This document shows positions 54,212-64,000 of a stretch of DNA of 64,000 nucleotides, one piece after another (positions within the stretch are counted from its first letter, which is position 1; each line of letters starts with the position of its first letter). A model generated the notes under the pieces. That model made no database searches and was not told the origin of the DNA. It saw nothing but the letters and a program-made list of their open reading frames with translations. Position numbers and translations under genes: made by a program. This stretch comes from Pseudeuparius sepicola. Lineage: Eukaryota > Arthropoda > Insecta > Coleoptera > Anthribidae. Location: contig OY987305.1 in assembly GCA_963920635.1 (NCBI GenBank), positions 27,578,995 to 27,642,994 of the forward strand, in the 5' to 3' direction.

Positions 54212-56543
54212 TATATAGAAAATGTCATTTTTAATAAAAAGTTTCCTATCAACATGGGTCCGAAAATGCATAATAAAAAAGTTGCAGGGTGATAAAATTA
54301 CAGTTTGTGAAGTGCAACAATTTCGTGTAAAAACAATTTATTCCCATCGCCCAGAGGCGGAGGGGCGGGGTAGCGGCTAACATTATAAACGTCTCGCAAA
54401 TCTTGTCAACCATCGCAATTTATCTGAGAAACGAGCCTACTTTGAATTTATCTCAAGAAACAAAAATACCGGTGAGAAATGGAAAGAATAATCAGCACGA
54501 GGAAGACATCTGCAATGAGTACAAATCGAATATACACAATAACCCTATTGATAAATTCAGTTTTTAAAACGGTTACAGTGGAAGACACGGCTACAATTCT
54601 AAAAAATGAAGAACTGTTCAGCTGGTTTGGATCAAGTACCAACTTTTTTTCTTAAATTATGCTGTCTATATATTCTGCCCCATTGAGTGAATATCATCAA
54701 CTCCATATTTCTAAATAGTGAATTTCCAAGCTCGTGAAAAAATGCTATCGTTACACCAATCCCAAAGATAAAAAAACCCTACATGTCTGTTCGATATCAG
54801 ACCAATATAGTACTCTTCCAGCCATGTCTAAACTTATTGAAAAAATAATGGAAACTCAATTAAAAAAGCATATTGAAAACAATGACATTTTGCCACCTTT
54901 AGAATCCGGTTTTCCACAGTTGCACTACCGCATTACTAAATATCACAAATGAAATCATAAAATCCGTTGAAAACAAACACTTCTCTCTCCTGATTTTATT
55001 AGATTTCAGCAAGGCATTTGACACCATTATCCACAAAATACTTTTATCAATGCTGAAATACTATGGGTCGAGTAGTGAATCACTACAACTTTTAAAATCT
55101 TTTATCAGGAACCGAAATCAGCAAGTACGTCTAAATAAAACTGTATCCAACCCACGAAATATTAACTCAGGTGTCCCTCAAGGATCAGTACTGTCTCCAC
55201 TGCTTTTTTCAGTATACATTAGTAGACTTTTCAGCCACATAAAATTTTATCAGATTCATATATATGCAGATGATACACGGCGGTGTAAGATATTCTAACC
55301 ACAGAAGACAGATCAAACAACATCCGAAATAAATAGTGAAATCTGAAACGACCAAAAAGTATGGCTTGCAGCTTTATCCATCTAAATCGACAGAGCTCCT
55401 GTTTGGCACTGGCCATGAATATATCTCTGTTAAATGCCCGTTAACGTTTTAGGGGCATCATTTGTCCGCAAACGTTTCGTTTCCGAGATACAGGATGTAA
55501 AAACACAAAAAAATGAAATGGAAGCACCCCCGTAAAATTTTTATTTTTCATTTAATTTTTAGCGGTTTTTTTAAGATAGGTCAAAAAACTTTTTATTTTG
55601 GAGCAAAGTTTCAAGTTTTAATCTCAATTTTCAAGGCTTACTACGAATTTTTTTTTCTAGTAAAAAAAGACGAAATCATTTAGCTATTTTTATTTAAAAT
55701 CTGACACCACAGCATTAATCATGACACACCAAATTTAAACAAAAAATATACTGGGAGTTCCATTCTGCAGGGTGCAAAGTCGACATTTCTTTTTTTACCA
55801 AATATTTATTAATTTACGAATTTAGATGGATTGTACGTTAAAAATTAAGAAAAAAATACCTAATAGGCATTCAGTAAAACATCACTGGTTTTCTTGAAAT
55901 AGGGTGTCAAAATTGTGTACAGTTTAATCCGTTCCATTTTGAAAGCGAACAATTTTTGATACATAATTGATAGAGATTTGTTTTCCACTTTAAATGGTAC
56001 AATTCTGTAAAATTTGAAAATGATAGTTGAAAATTTTGTTTTTCGAATTTTGGAGTTAACAGTTATTTTGGGGCTCATTTTGCTGATTTCAACGCAAGCG
56101 GTTGGTTTTAGCGTTATGGAACAAGAGTATCCTTTTGTTGCAAAATGAAAACGCGCAGTAAAATGATGAACTTACGAGATCAAGAAGATAACCTCAAAAA
56201 GTTATGACTATAAAACCCATTGTGCTACCCCGCCCCTCCGCCTCTGGGCGATGGGAATAATAATGTTTATTTGAAATTACTTTAGGTACATATTACAATT
56301 AAGCATAGACATGAACACCACAAATAAACAAATAAACTAAAGGAATGCACTAAGTTTCGTTTAAATTGCATAACTTCTGCAGAAGATATTGCGATAAATA
56401 TGTTTTCAAACTGTACTTTTATAAGCCTGTAATTTTCTTATTAGGCATTTTCGGACCCATATTATTTATAGGAAGCTTTTTGTTTAAAATTACATTTTCT
56501 ACCTGTCGTATTACGTTGGCAACATAATTTGGAAACACCCGTA
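54212..56543. mobile_element. Snapback element A, second copy, carrying an RT fragment
   Basis: The left arm (from about 54214, truncated by the MITE) carries GAAAATGTCATTTTTAATAAA and GCCCAGAGGCGGAGG. The right half, 55800-56543, follows the 12-kb copy through CCTAATAGGCATTCAGT, GGGGCTCATTTTG, CCCGCCCCTCCGCCTCTGGG and ends GGAAACACCCGTA. The left inner arm is replaced by an RT fragment and about 350 bp of other DNA. Confidence 0.75.
54377..55440 (+). pseudogene. Jockey-like reverse transcriptase fragment
   Basis: Starts abruptly at the CGGGGTAGCG edge of the snapback with linker text RLANLVNHRNLSEKRAYFEF. It then shows AGLDQVPTFFLK, a PAMSKLIEKIMETQLKKHIE segment, FDTIIHKILLSMLKYYGSS, IRNRNQQVRLN, SGVPQGSVLSPLLFSVY near 55170 and IYADDT near 55262 (catalytic YADD). 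Many stops and frame changes occur. Motifs match jockey-superfamily RTs. Endonuclease and 3' end are missing. Confidence 0.8.
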
Positions 56544-59500
56544 TGAGCTAGAATATCTCGGAAACGGTTAGAGATATTCAAAAATTTGTTTCTTGAACGG
56601 AATTTATTTTCTACAATTCTCTGCTATTAAGATTTTATCTCTGAAACTTTAAATTTAATTTATGTCTGGTTCGGAGGTGTGGGAACAATAATAAAATGTT
56701 GTGTTATGTTTTAAAGAGTAATGCTCTTGAGTTTTAAAATTATTTTGTTTATATATTGTGTACTATTACTAATTATAATATTTAATAGCCATGCATTTGT
56801 TTTCAAATTCCCAAAAATTTTGTTTTTTCTCTATATCTTCTATCTATTGTATTATGAGCATAACTTTTCTTTTCACATTTATTCTTTAAATTAACTTAAA
56901 CCACTTTGTAAATAATTTAATTCTCTACAAAAAATTATTCTGCTATTTTTTTATAACTTATGTCGTTTGGGAGATAGTGCCACCACCATGCAAGTACCCA
57001 CGCATATTATTCGCAATAATCCAGTTGCCTTTGGAAACAAAACAATGGACTAATACACCACTTTTTTTTATTTGCTCATCGGATAGTATTGGGTTAGATA
57101 TACTTGCTGTATTTTTTTTAAAAAAAATTTTCGCCCCCGTTTTGCCGCAATTAATTTTTAAAGTTCAATATACCTAACTACCTGTTGGATTTTATTTTTC
57201 CATAAATTTACCGCCATGGCACCATGTTTGGCAACGCCGCACCTCAATGCCAACCACCAATGCCTGTGAGAACATAAACATAACCTATTTTGTGGCGTCA
57301 CAAATCGGATTATCGGATCCCGCGGCCCCGCGTGTTTTACAAGCTTTTATTTTCATGATTTGAACTATTTTCTCCATTCATTCTAATAATCCATGACGGA
57401 AATGAACCATTCTATTTTGCTGAGGAAAATGCTGAGAACACTAGGTATTGTATTGATGATCTGGACGTTATGCTGGTTGGTTTACAATTTTTTTTTATTG
57501 GAAACAAGTCAATTTTATCTATAAGAGGTGTACAAGTGCTAGTTTGAAGAAACTGATGATGATATTTTAGCCTCAATACCTAGTGTTAATCAACAGCATT
57601 GATTGGTTATAAACTAAACTGAGAAAAGTCAATCCTATAGACGTCAAGCACTTACCTGGTCCGAATATAAAAAATGTATTACTTTAATTTCACGAGCCCT
57701 TACTTACAGAATGTAAGTTAGTAGTTAGACCTGCATCGGTTCAAAAATGTAACGCTAGAATATTGGAGAAGGTGCCAGTTCTTGGTGATGTTAGAAAGAT
57801 AACTTATGTAAAACGCAATAAAGCCAAGTTTCCAGTCGAAAAACTTTTATAGTAGGTCATAGCTTGAACTATTTTAGACCCATTTCGGTAAATTATATTG
57901 TGATTGCCGAAGCATCCTCGTAAAAAATGACATAATTCTTTAGATTTTTTTCACTATACATATACATATTATACATATATTTTTTCTGGAAAATAATATC
58001 TTTACATTTTTTGATTTTAACAGATGGAACACTCTTCATTACTGGGATATTCCAAATTAATTTTTTGAGAATTTAAATCCACCTTATATATCTTGCTAAA
58101 GGAAAATGCAAATATGTAATATATTATTTACCATACCGTTATGACAGAGACCATACTGATAAAATAGTTACTTATTGTATTACTTTTTCAAATTTTATTG
58201 ACAAATAAAACTTATAACAAAATATTTTTGTTTAGGTAAGCTACACTAGGTATACCTACCTATTTTTATATCAGCAAATATTTCCATTATTATAAATTAA
58301 AAATACCATTAATTGATTTCTTCACGTTTTTCCTGTTTTTGTTATAACTTATAACTAACAATAGCAACAATACAGAAAGAAAACAATGTGCACCAGAGTT
58401 AAGTAATCATTGTATAATATTAGTATTAAGTATTTGCATGTAGCTTTATTATGTGCTAAATAAACTTGTTACTACTACTAAAAAAACTACCAAATGACTG
58501 GTTAAACCAAACCCAAATTTTCATAAGCATATTTTGTGATTGTGGTTAATGGAAGTTAAAAATAAAAAATATAATGCATCAGCCGCTCAAAAATTAAGAT
58601 TTCTTTAATTTGCAAGAAAAAAAAAACATTATTTTGCATTCTATCAAATTTAGTGAAAATATTCCAAACTCAAATAATACAGTTTTCATGTCGCATGCAC
58701 AGAGTGTAACAAACTGGATGTTTTTTTTGGGGGGTTTCTTCTATTCTGCGAAGAGATAGACAAAGAGTAGGTAGGTGTACTGTGCTCGATTTTTGAGGGC
58801 AGTTGAAAGCAGTTGAATCTCAAAATCTCGATTCGTTTGGGAGATACAGGGCATTTTTAATTTTTTAACATGTCAGACAGTCCCTCCTTGCAATATTGTT
58901 TTGATTTTTGCCAAAAATCTTCCTTTATAATACTCCAATCTATAATAATTATTGAGGTGTGTCTTTGTCAACTAAATCCTGTAAGGTAGACTTTTTTTAT
59001 TGCACTTGTGTTGACTTTTTCCAATATAACAATCTACTGATGTTGTCCATGATTCTTCGCTTTTTCCAGGAAAGATAAGCAATACCTTGCTTACATTCAT
59101 CTAAAATAAGTTTTCCATTAACATGTACAGTCGCGGACAGTTGGTATCGAACGACCTGAAGAGGTTTCTCGTGGCTATCGTTACAGGGCGCGCGGAGACG
59201 GCAACATCGCGCTGGAGTCTGCAGCCGGCCGGTCTGCTAAAAATAGAACCATAAAATGCAAATTACAGCCTCCAGCCTCTCACAGCAAAGGAACAAAATT
59301 CGAGGAAAATGCAACTTTGTGCTGGTAATAATTCCAACCCCAGTGTTGGTATTTAATATTTCGTACTATTTTATCATGTTACTATACCGTCTAGTATTTA
59401 TGATAATGAAATAAAAAAATAATAAATATCAAGGCTGAGATTAGAATCAACACCACAATAAAAGTTGCTTTTTCTCGAGTTTCCTTCCTTTGCTGCCAGC

Positions 59501-59599
59501 ACCCTGTATTAATTAGGAATATGAAATTAGGTAAATCCATAGTCAATTTGAGCCACAATAGAATTCCGAAGAATTTCTCAAAAACAATAATTTAATATA
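56544..59599. other. Intergenic, no gene recognised
   Basis: Mostly AT-rich. GC-richer patches at 57220-57330 and 59128-59250 are not protein-like. GTGCTAAATAAACTTG followed by (ACT)n at about 58450-58485 looks like a non-LTR 3' tail. 58690-58860 has snapback-like phrases without a partner arm. Confidence 0.4.
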
Positions 59600-60395
59600 C
59601 AGGGTGTCTACTTTTAAACATATGCAAATTAATAAAATCTTTATTTTTGGAGATAATCCCTGAACATTCTTTGTGTGAAAGGCCTTCAAAAATCGCTTCT
59701 TTTAGCCTTCCTATCATTTTCAAAAGGCAAATCCAGGTCCGGCTACGATTTTTGAGTGTTTTTTTATTTAAAATCTACCAATACAGCGTTAATCAGGATC
59801 CCCCTAAAACCCCTTTATATACCAAATTTGAACAAAGAATTTAGAGAGAGATCTATTCTACAGGATGTCAAGGTTCAGCAAAATAGGAAATTTACAGGCA
59901 TTTGGCGAGTCAAGTGTGCCATGGAATCCCGTCAAAATAGTTTAATTGTCAACAGAACCACTCAAAGTGTTGGTGTGCAAAGATTCAATACAGGGTATTT
60001 TTCTCTGCCCCATCTGAAAATGCTGAATTTTTATGACTTGACTCGCCAGAGATGCCTGAAGAGGTTTCTTTAAATTTCCTATTTTGCTCAATTTTGACAT
60101 CCTGTAGAATAGAACTCTCTCTATATTTTTTGTTCAAATTTGGTATATAAAGGGTTTTCGACTGTCCTGATTGACGCTGTGGTGTCAGATTTTAAATAAA
60201 AAAATGGCTAAATGGTTTTTGTGAAAATCGGGGGAATAAAAAAATCGTAGCCGGCCCTGGCTTTGCAATTTGAAAATGGCAGGATTGCTAAAATAAGCGG
60301 CTTTTGAAGTCCTTTCGGACAAAAAACAGATCAAGCGATTATCTCGAAAATTAAAGATTTCAAGGATTTGTATAATATGTTTAAAAGTAGATATG
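59600..60395. mobile_element. Snapback element with CAGGGTGTCTAC end
   Basis: TA/CAGGGTGTCTACTTTTAAAC at 59600; the mirror GTTTAAAAGTAGA is near 60378, with the last bases decayed. Inner inverted blocks include TTGACATCCTGTAGAATAGA against TCTATTCTACAGGATGTCAA, and GACTCGCC against GGCGAGTC. No coding capacity. Confidence 0.8.
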
Positions 60396-60624
60396 GGGGC
60401 TCTTAATATTAATTAGAAAATGTATGGCACAAAATTAATGGATTATCGGATTACCTGAGTTGAAATATTTTAGCATAGATATTTATATCTTTTTAAATAG
60501 GTATTTATTAATTATACCTACCTGCACTTAATATAACTAAATTTAGGGGATTAACTTAATAATTGTAATATTGAATTGGATGTAGATTTTGAAAATATCG
60601 ATTATACCTGCTCCTAGCCCTTTG

Positions 60625-60665
60625 TATAAATACTAAGGTGGGTGGGCTAAAATTATTTAGTCAGT
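60625..60665 (+). promoter_or_regulatory. Candidate TATA box and initiator of the Tc1-like gene
   Basis: TATAAATA at 60625-60632 and TCAGT at 60661-60665. The distance from the first T to A+1 is 38 nt, longer than the usual ~31, so the pair is suggestive only. The ATG follows 38 nt after the proposed start. Confidence 0.3.
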
Positions 60666-60700
60666 ATCCTAATTCGAGAGAGTAACTAACAGTGTTCGTT

Positions 60701-61705
60701 ATGCCTCGTTTGAGTGAATCCGTCAAGCACCGTATCATCGCCAAACTAGAAAATGGTTGGGCTATTTCCCGACTGGCCGAAGAATTTGGTGTATCTAAAA
60801 GCACCATTTTCAATATAAAGAAGAAATATGACGAAACCGGAAGCGTGGAAAACATACATAGAGGAGGAAATGTGAAAATTACGTCTGACCAACAAGATGA
60901 GCAACTAGCTAATTTTTGCCTTGCAAATCCGTTTAAATCCGCCGTTGAAGCAGTATCTGCAACACAATTTCCAGCAAGTGTTAGAACTGCCCGAAGGAGA
61001 TTAGATGCAGCCAATCTGAAATCTCGCAAGGCCAGCAACAAAATTCAGCTGACCGAGGCTAATAAGGAAGTCAGGTTGCAGATATGCCGAGAGTTTCAGC
61101 GTTTACCGCCACATTATTGGGAGAAGGTAATATTTAGCGACGAAAAGATCTTTCAAAGCCATTACAATGGCAAAGTGCGAGTATATAGACCTTCGGTGAG
61201 TTCAAGATATGACGAAAGATTTGTGTCACCCAGGAAAAGGAGTGGGCATTTTTCCGTCAACATATGGGCCTGGATAAGCTACCGTGGACCTGGCATTTGT
61301 TGGAGAATCGACGACCGCTTCACAGCAGCTCGCTATTGCGAGATACTCGAAGGCGGATTGTTACCAACTGCAACGGAAATGTATCCCGATGGCTTCGTTT
61401 TCCAGCATGATAACGCTCCTGTGCATACAGCAAGAATAGTTCGCGAATGGTTCACCGAAAACAACGTAGAAAAGTTGCAATGGCCGGCGAAGAGTCCTGA
61501 CTTGAATCCCATTGAGAATGTGTGGGGCAGAATGGCGCGGACAATGGAGAACTTCGTACCCGAAAATAGGGAGGCACTTTGGCAGAAGATTCAACAAACG
61601 TGGGATGAAGTCGTAACCCATGATCTCTGCTGCCAACTCATAGATTCGATGAGCAGGAGAGTTCAGAAAGTCATCCTATCCCAAGGTGGGTATACTAAAT
61701 ATTAA
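60701..61705 (+). CDS. Tc1-like (DD34E) transposase, intact
   Basis: 334 residues from ATG 60701; the frame is open a few codons further up but only from a GTG. The N-terminus has two helix-turn-helix regions (about 5-45, with SRLAEEFGVSKSTIFNIKKK, and about 62-110). A basic stretch SVRTARRRLD follows. Catalytic residues: Asp 147 in IFSDEKIF, Asp 237 in FQHDNAPVHTA, Glu 272 in SPDLNPIENVWG; 34 residues lie between the last two, the Tc1 spacing. It cuts and rejoins DNA at TA sites in family members. No stops or frameshifts. AATAAA follows at 61828. Clear terminal inverted repeats were not found nearby; GATTACCTG near 60455 and its complement near 61899 is a weak candidate pair. Confidence 0.9.
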   Translation: MPRLSESVKHRIIAKLENGWAISRLAEEFGVSKSTIFNIKKKYDETGSVENIHRGGNVKITSDQQDEQLANFCLANPFKSAVEAVSATQFPASVRTARRRLDAANLKSRKASNKIQLTEANKEVRLQICREFQRLPPHYWEKVIFSDEKIFQSHYNGKVRVYRPSVSSRYDERFVSPRKRSGHFSVNIWAWISYRGPGICWRIDDRFTAARYCEILEGGLLPTATEMYPDGFVFQHDNAPVHTARIVREWFTENNVEKLQWPAKSPDLNPIENVWGRMARTMENFVPENREALWQKIQQTWDEVVTHDLCCQLIDSMSRRVQKVILSQGGYTKY

Positions 61706-62956
61706 TATACATATAATATAATAATGGAAAATGCATTTGATTTCTTGCCTTTATTTAATTATGTTATAGTCATAAAGATTTTAATGGGTTTATAGTTTTT
61801 TCGGATTCTTCCTGTGTCGGTGGTTCTAATAAAACTTCGTAATCATTATATCCAGCTTGTGGAAGTCCTCAATCACCTGAAATTATTTTATTTTATCCAG
61901 GTAATCACATTGAGGTCCAGGGAGGTGTGTAAAGCTTGACACGTGTCCCTGCTGTGTGTCTTCTGATGTTATTGATAAAGGTATGCAATTTAAATAATAG
62001 AGAGTTATTGCAGAAATAAATAACGTCGCGCTCTTTTTTGACGTTATTTTGACATTTGAGCATGCGCAGTCGTAGTTTGACATAAGGTCGTCCATAATAA
62101 GGTTATTTTCCTTTATTTTTGTTTATTGTGTATACCATAATATACGTTATTTTTACCTTATTTGTCACAATTCTTAAAATAAATTCTGATTTGTCAGAAA
62201 ACGCTAGTGTTCTGTGAAAGTAGGACTTAACCTAAAATGTTCGTTGCTTGTTTGCGTTTGCACCTTGTTTGTTTTCATTAGTCTTTCACCTTGGTGTTCC
62301 GTGGTTATTTGGCTGTTTTCCCAGTTTTTTCCGGAGCAAAATTATAAAAGCACATAATATTCTAGTGAAAGTGTAGAAATACAAAACAATAAAGTAAACG
62401 TAAACAAGCCCTTAATTTGGATACATAAATTACGACTTGCAATAACTATTGTCAGAATCAAAAATAACGTATGAGAGTATTCAAATAAGCTCGTCTTAAA
62501 TACTGCTTAATGCCAAAAACAGTTTCTGCAATAACTCTATTAAGTTACAAGGGTAATTTTATGTCTGTGACCCCCTAATCTCATTTATCTGTTGAAGGGC
62601 ATTTTATGAGAAACAATGGAGCATTGCAGCACCACGAAAACCAATTTATTAAAACTTCTGACCAATTTCTTCAAAAATAAGAAAAAATAAATAAAAGGGA
62701 CACCCCTTTTATTTTATAATCATTTATGTTTAGGACTACGAGACCTAACAACTAAATGTTGGAACAAATACTTATTTTGCAAAGAAAAGAATAATTTATG
62801 AAAATCCTTTTAATTAACTTTTTTAATTCTAGGGTTATTAGCTAAATATATTTTTAGTGTTACTACATATTTTTTTATTATAACATAAAAATACATTTTT
62901 GTTGCAACGCAAAATATTTATTAACTTAATGTCTAAAACCGCTGACAACTATACTT
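61706..62956. other. Intergenic, no gene recognised
   Basis: Downstream of the transposase the sequence is AT-rich with a mixed-composition patch at 62020-62100 (TTTGAGCATGCGCAGTCG). AAAGGGACACCCC near 62695 resembles a lone snapback end. No gene. Confidence 0.4.
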
Positions 62957-63175
62957 AGTGTATTTGGAAATGAAAGGAGGCCATAAATATTGATTGAGAA
63001 GGAAAATTCGACCATTTCAGTGGCGTGCTCTTTTGCTAAAAATCTGATGAGGATAAATACGCAATATTCGGGCGAGTTATGTAGTATTTTATGACGGACT
63101 CTCGAGCCTCTGATAAAGAATTTGCATTTATATTTATAATAAGCCATAAACCTTCCTTTCATTTCCAAATACACT
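62957..63175. mobile_element. 219-bp MITE-like inverted repeat
   Basis: AGTGTATTTGGAAATGAAAG at 62957 and its exact complement ending at 63175; the arms are about 24 bp perfect and continue imperfectly (GGCCATAAATAT / TTATGGC). No coding capacity; target duplication not identified. Confidence 0.7.
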
Positions 63176-63483
63176 ATGTATATACAGTATGTCCACAGAA
63201 GAGGTGTTGAATAGGAACACTTTCTTATCTTTAATTTTACCGCAAAAAGTTACTCTTGATAAAAACTTTGCTAACATTTCTTATGTGGAAATAAGTTGCT
63301 AGGAAAAGTTGTTCAAAAGTAAAGGATACTCCATACTACCAATTTTAGAAACAATTGGCACACTGTGATTTATTTGAAAAACATTTTTCGCTTTGGCCCT
63401 ATCACTGCATTAAATATATTTTTTTTATGTAAGTAAGCTTATATAAGCATAATAAATATGGCAATTTTAGACGGCTAGGTGAT
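63176..63483. other. Non-coding, nothing recognised
   Basis: TATATACAGTATGTCC at the start looks like a single degenerate element end. Otherwise AT-rich with no gene. Confidence 0.35.
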
Positions 63484-63885
63484 GTTAAAAAATAAATGGG
63501 CATCCATAACCAACTTTTCACGCAATACAAAAAAAAAACTCAAGTCGACAAAAATGTGAAAACAAAACTATCAATTTATTTAATTTTTTTTTGATCAAAC
63601 AAGATCTTTAATATGAGAAAATTTGTCTTTAATTTTAATAACTGTTGATGTTTTTAATTGCTATTTCGACTTCACACTTTAAACAAATTAGCGGGAAAAC
63701 TAGTACAAATTGTATGAAAATTTTCTTTTGTCAATGTTCTTGCGTGATCTAATTGCCGCTAATCTCCAATTAAAATTTTCCCTCGACTTTCAAAATAAAT
63801 TGATTGTTTTCAGATTCTTGTTGATTTAAGTTTTTTTTGGTATTGCGCGAAAAGTTGGCCATGGATACCGACTTCTTTTTTTAAC
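63484..63885. repeat. Foldback repeat at the window end
   Basis: GTTAAAAAATAAATGGGCAT..CCAACTTTTCACGCAATAC on the left is mirrored by GTATTGCGCGAAAAGTTGG..CTTTTTTTAAC on the right, with arms of roughly 110 bp around a loop of about 170 bp. It has diverged more than most foldbacks here. Confidence 0.7.
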
Positions 63886-64000
63886 ATTAACCAACTATCT
63901 AAAATTTACACGTTTTTGCTTCTTAAGATTTTTCAGTAGGGAGCCAAATAACTACTTTAATAAACTAAAACAATGGCATTTAATAACTAAAACAATGGCC

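Noticed and set aside
57545..57580. Hammerhead core from CTGATGATGA
   Set aside because: No GAAA, stem II or cleavage triplet follows at a suitable distance.
60692..60700. Start of the Tc1-like transposase at the upstream GTG
   Set aside because: Animal nuclear genes rarely start at GTG; the ATG at 60701 gives the usual family N-terminus.

Overview
The window looks like transposon-dense intergenic DNA from a large, AT-rich arthropod genome, most likely an insect. The evidence is the mix of element families: Tc1/mariner snapback elements with CAGGGTG-type ends at TA sites, jockey-like and R4/Dong-like non-LTR retrotransposons, a Ty3/gypsy element with a short LTR, and a DUF7869-type DNA transposon of a kind I know from insects and Hydra. 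There is also one exon-like host segment with an arthropod TCAGT initiator. The order of insect cannot be fixed from sequence alone. No tRNA, rRNA or CRISPR was seen.

Layout. 1-5 kb: a 122-bp tandem array, partial MITEs, and a 33-bp palindrome flanked by its own direct repeats. 5-8.2 kb: a degenerate ~130-bp tandem array split by an insertion carrying six copies of a 15-bp motif, then a 1.2-kb foldback element. 8.2-11.4 kb: a decayed R4/Dong-like retrotransposon with 69-bp 5' subrepeats, then an endonuclease remnant of a jockey-like element. 12.0-15.0 kb: a nested set, a snapback split by a mariner-like element that itself contains a mini-snapback. 16.7-19.3 kb: seven almost identical 305-bp repeats built from a foldback arm. 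20.7-24.6 kb: a 3.9-kb DNA transposon with 29-bp terminal inverted repeats and a two-exon DUF7869 gene on the minus strand. 26.5-27.9 kb: a second R4/Dong-like copy. 29.4-30.7 kb: a foldback with the tail of a mariner-like transposase. 32.7-33.3 kb: a large palindrome with a hammerhead-like motif in each arm. 38.4-45.0 kb: a dead Ty3/gypsy element with both LTRs, primer-binding site, polypurine tract and AAGT target duplication, itself interrupted by a non-LTR 3' end. 46-49 kb: more foldbacks. 50.0-50.5 kb: the best host-gene candidate, a first coding exon on the minus strand. 52-56.5 kb: a second micro-palindrome, a full palindromic MITE, and a second copy of the 12-kb snapback carrying a reverse transcriptase fragment. 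59.6-60.4 kb: another snapback. 60.7-61.7 kb: an intact Tc1-like transposase.

Only two long reading frames look capable of making protein: the DUF7869 gene (its last ~50 codons appear frameshifted) and the Tc1-like transposase. Many palindromic elements share CAG-type ends at TA sites. Two of them hold remains of an IS630/mariner transposase, so one or a few mariner-like enzymes probably mobilised most of them. The most unusual observations are the micro-palindromes with private target duplications, the hammerhead-like palindrome, the homogeneous 305-bp array and the intron-containing DUF7869 transposon.
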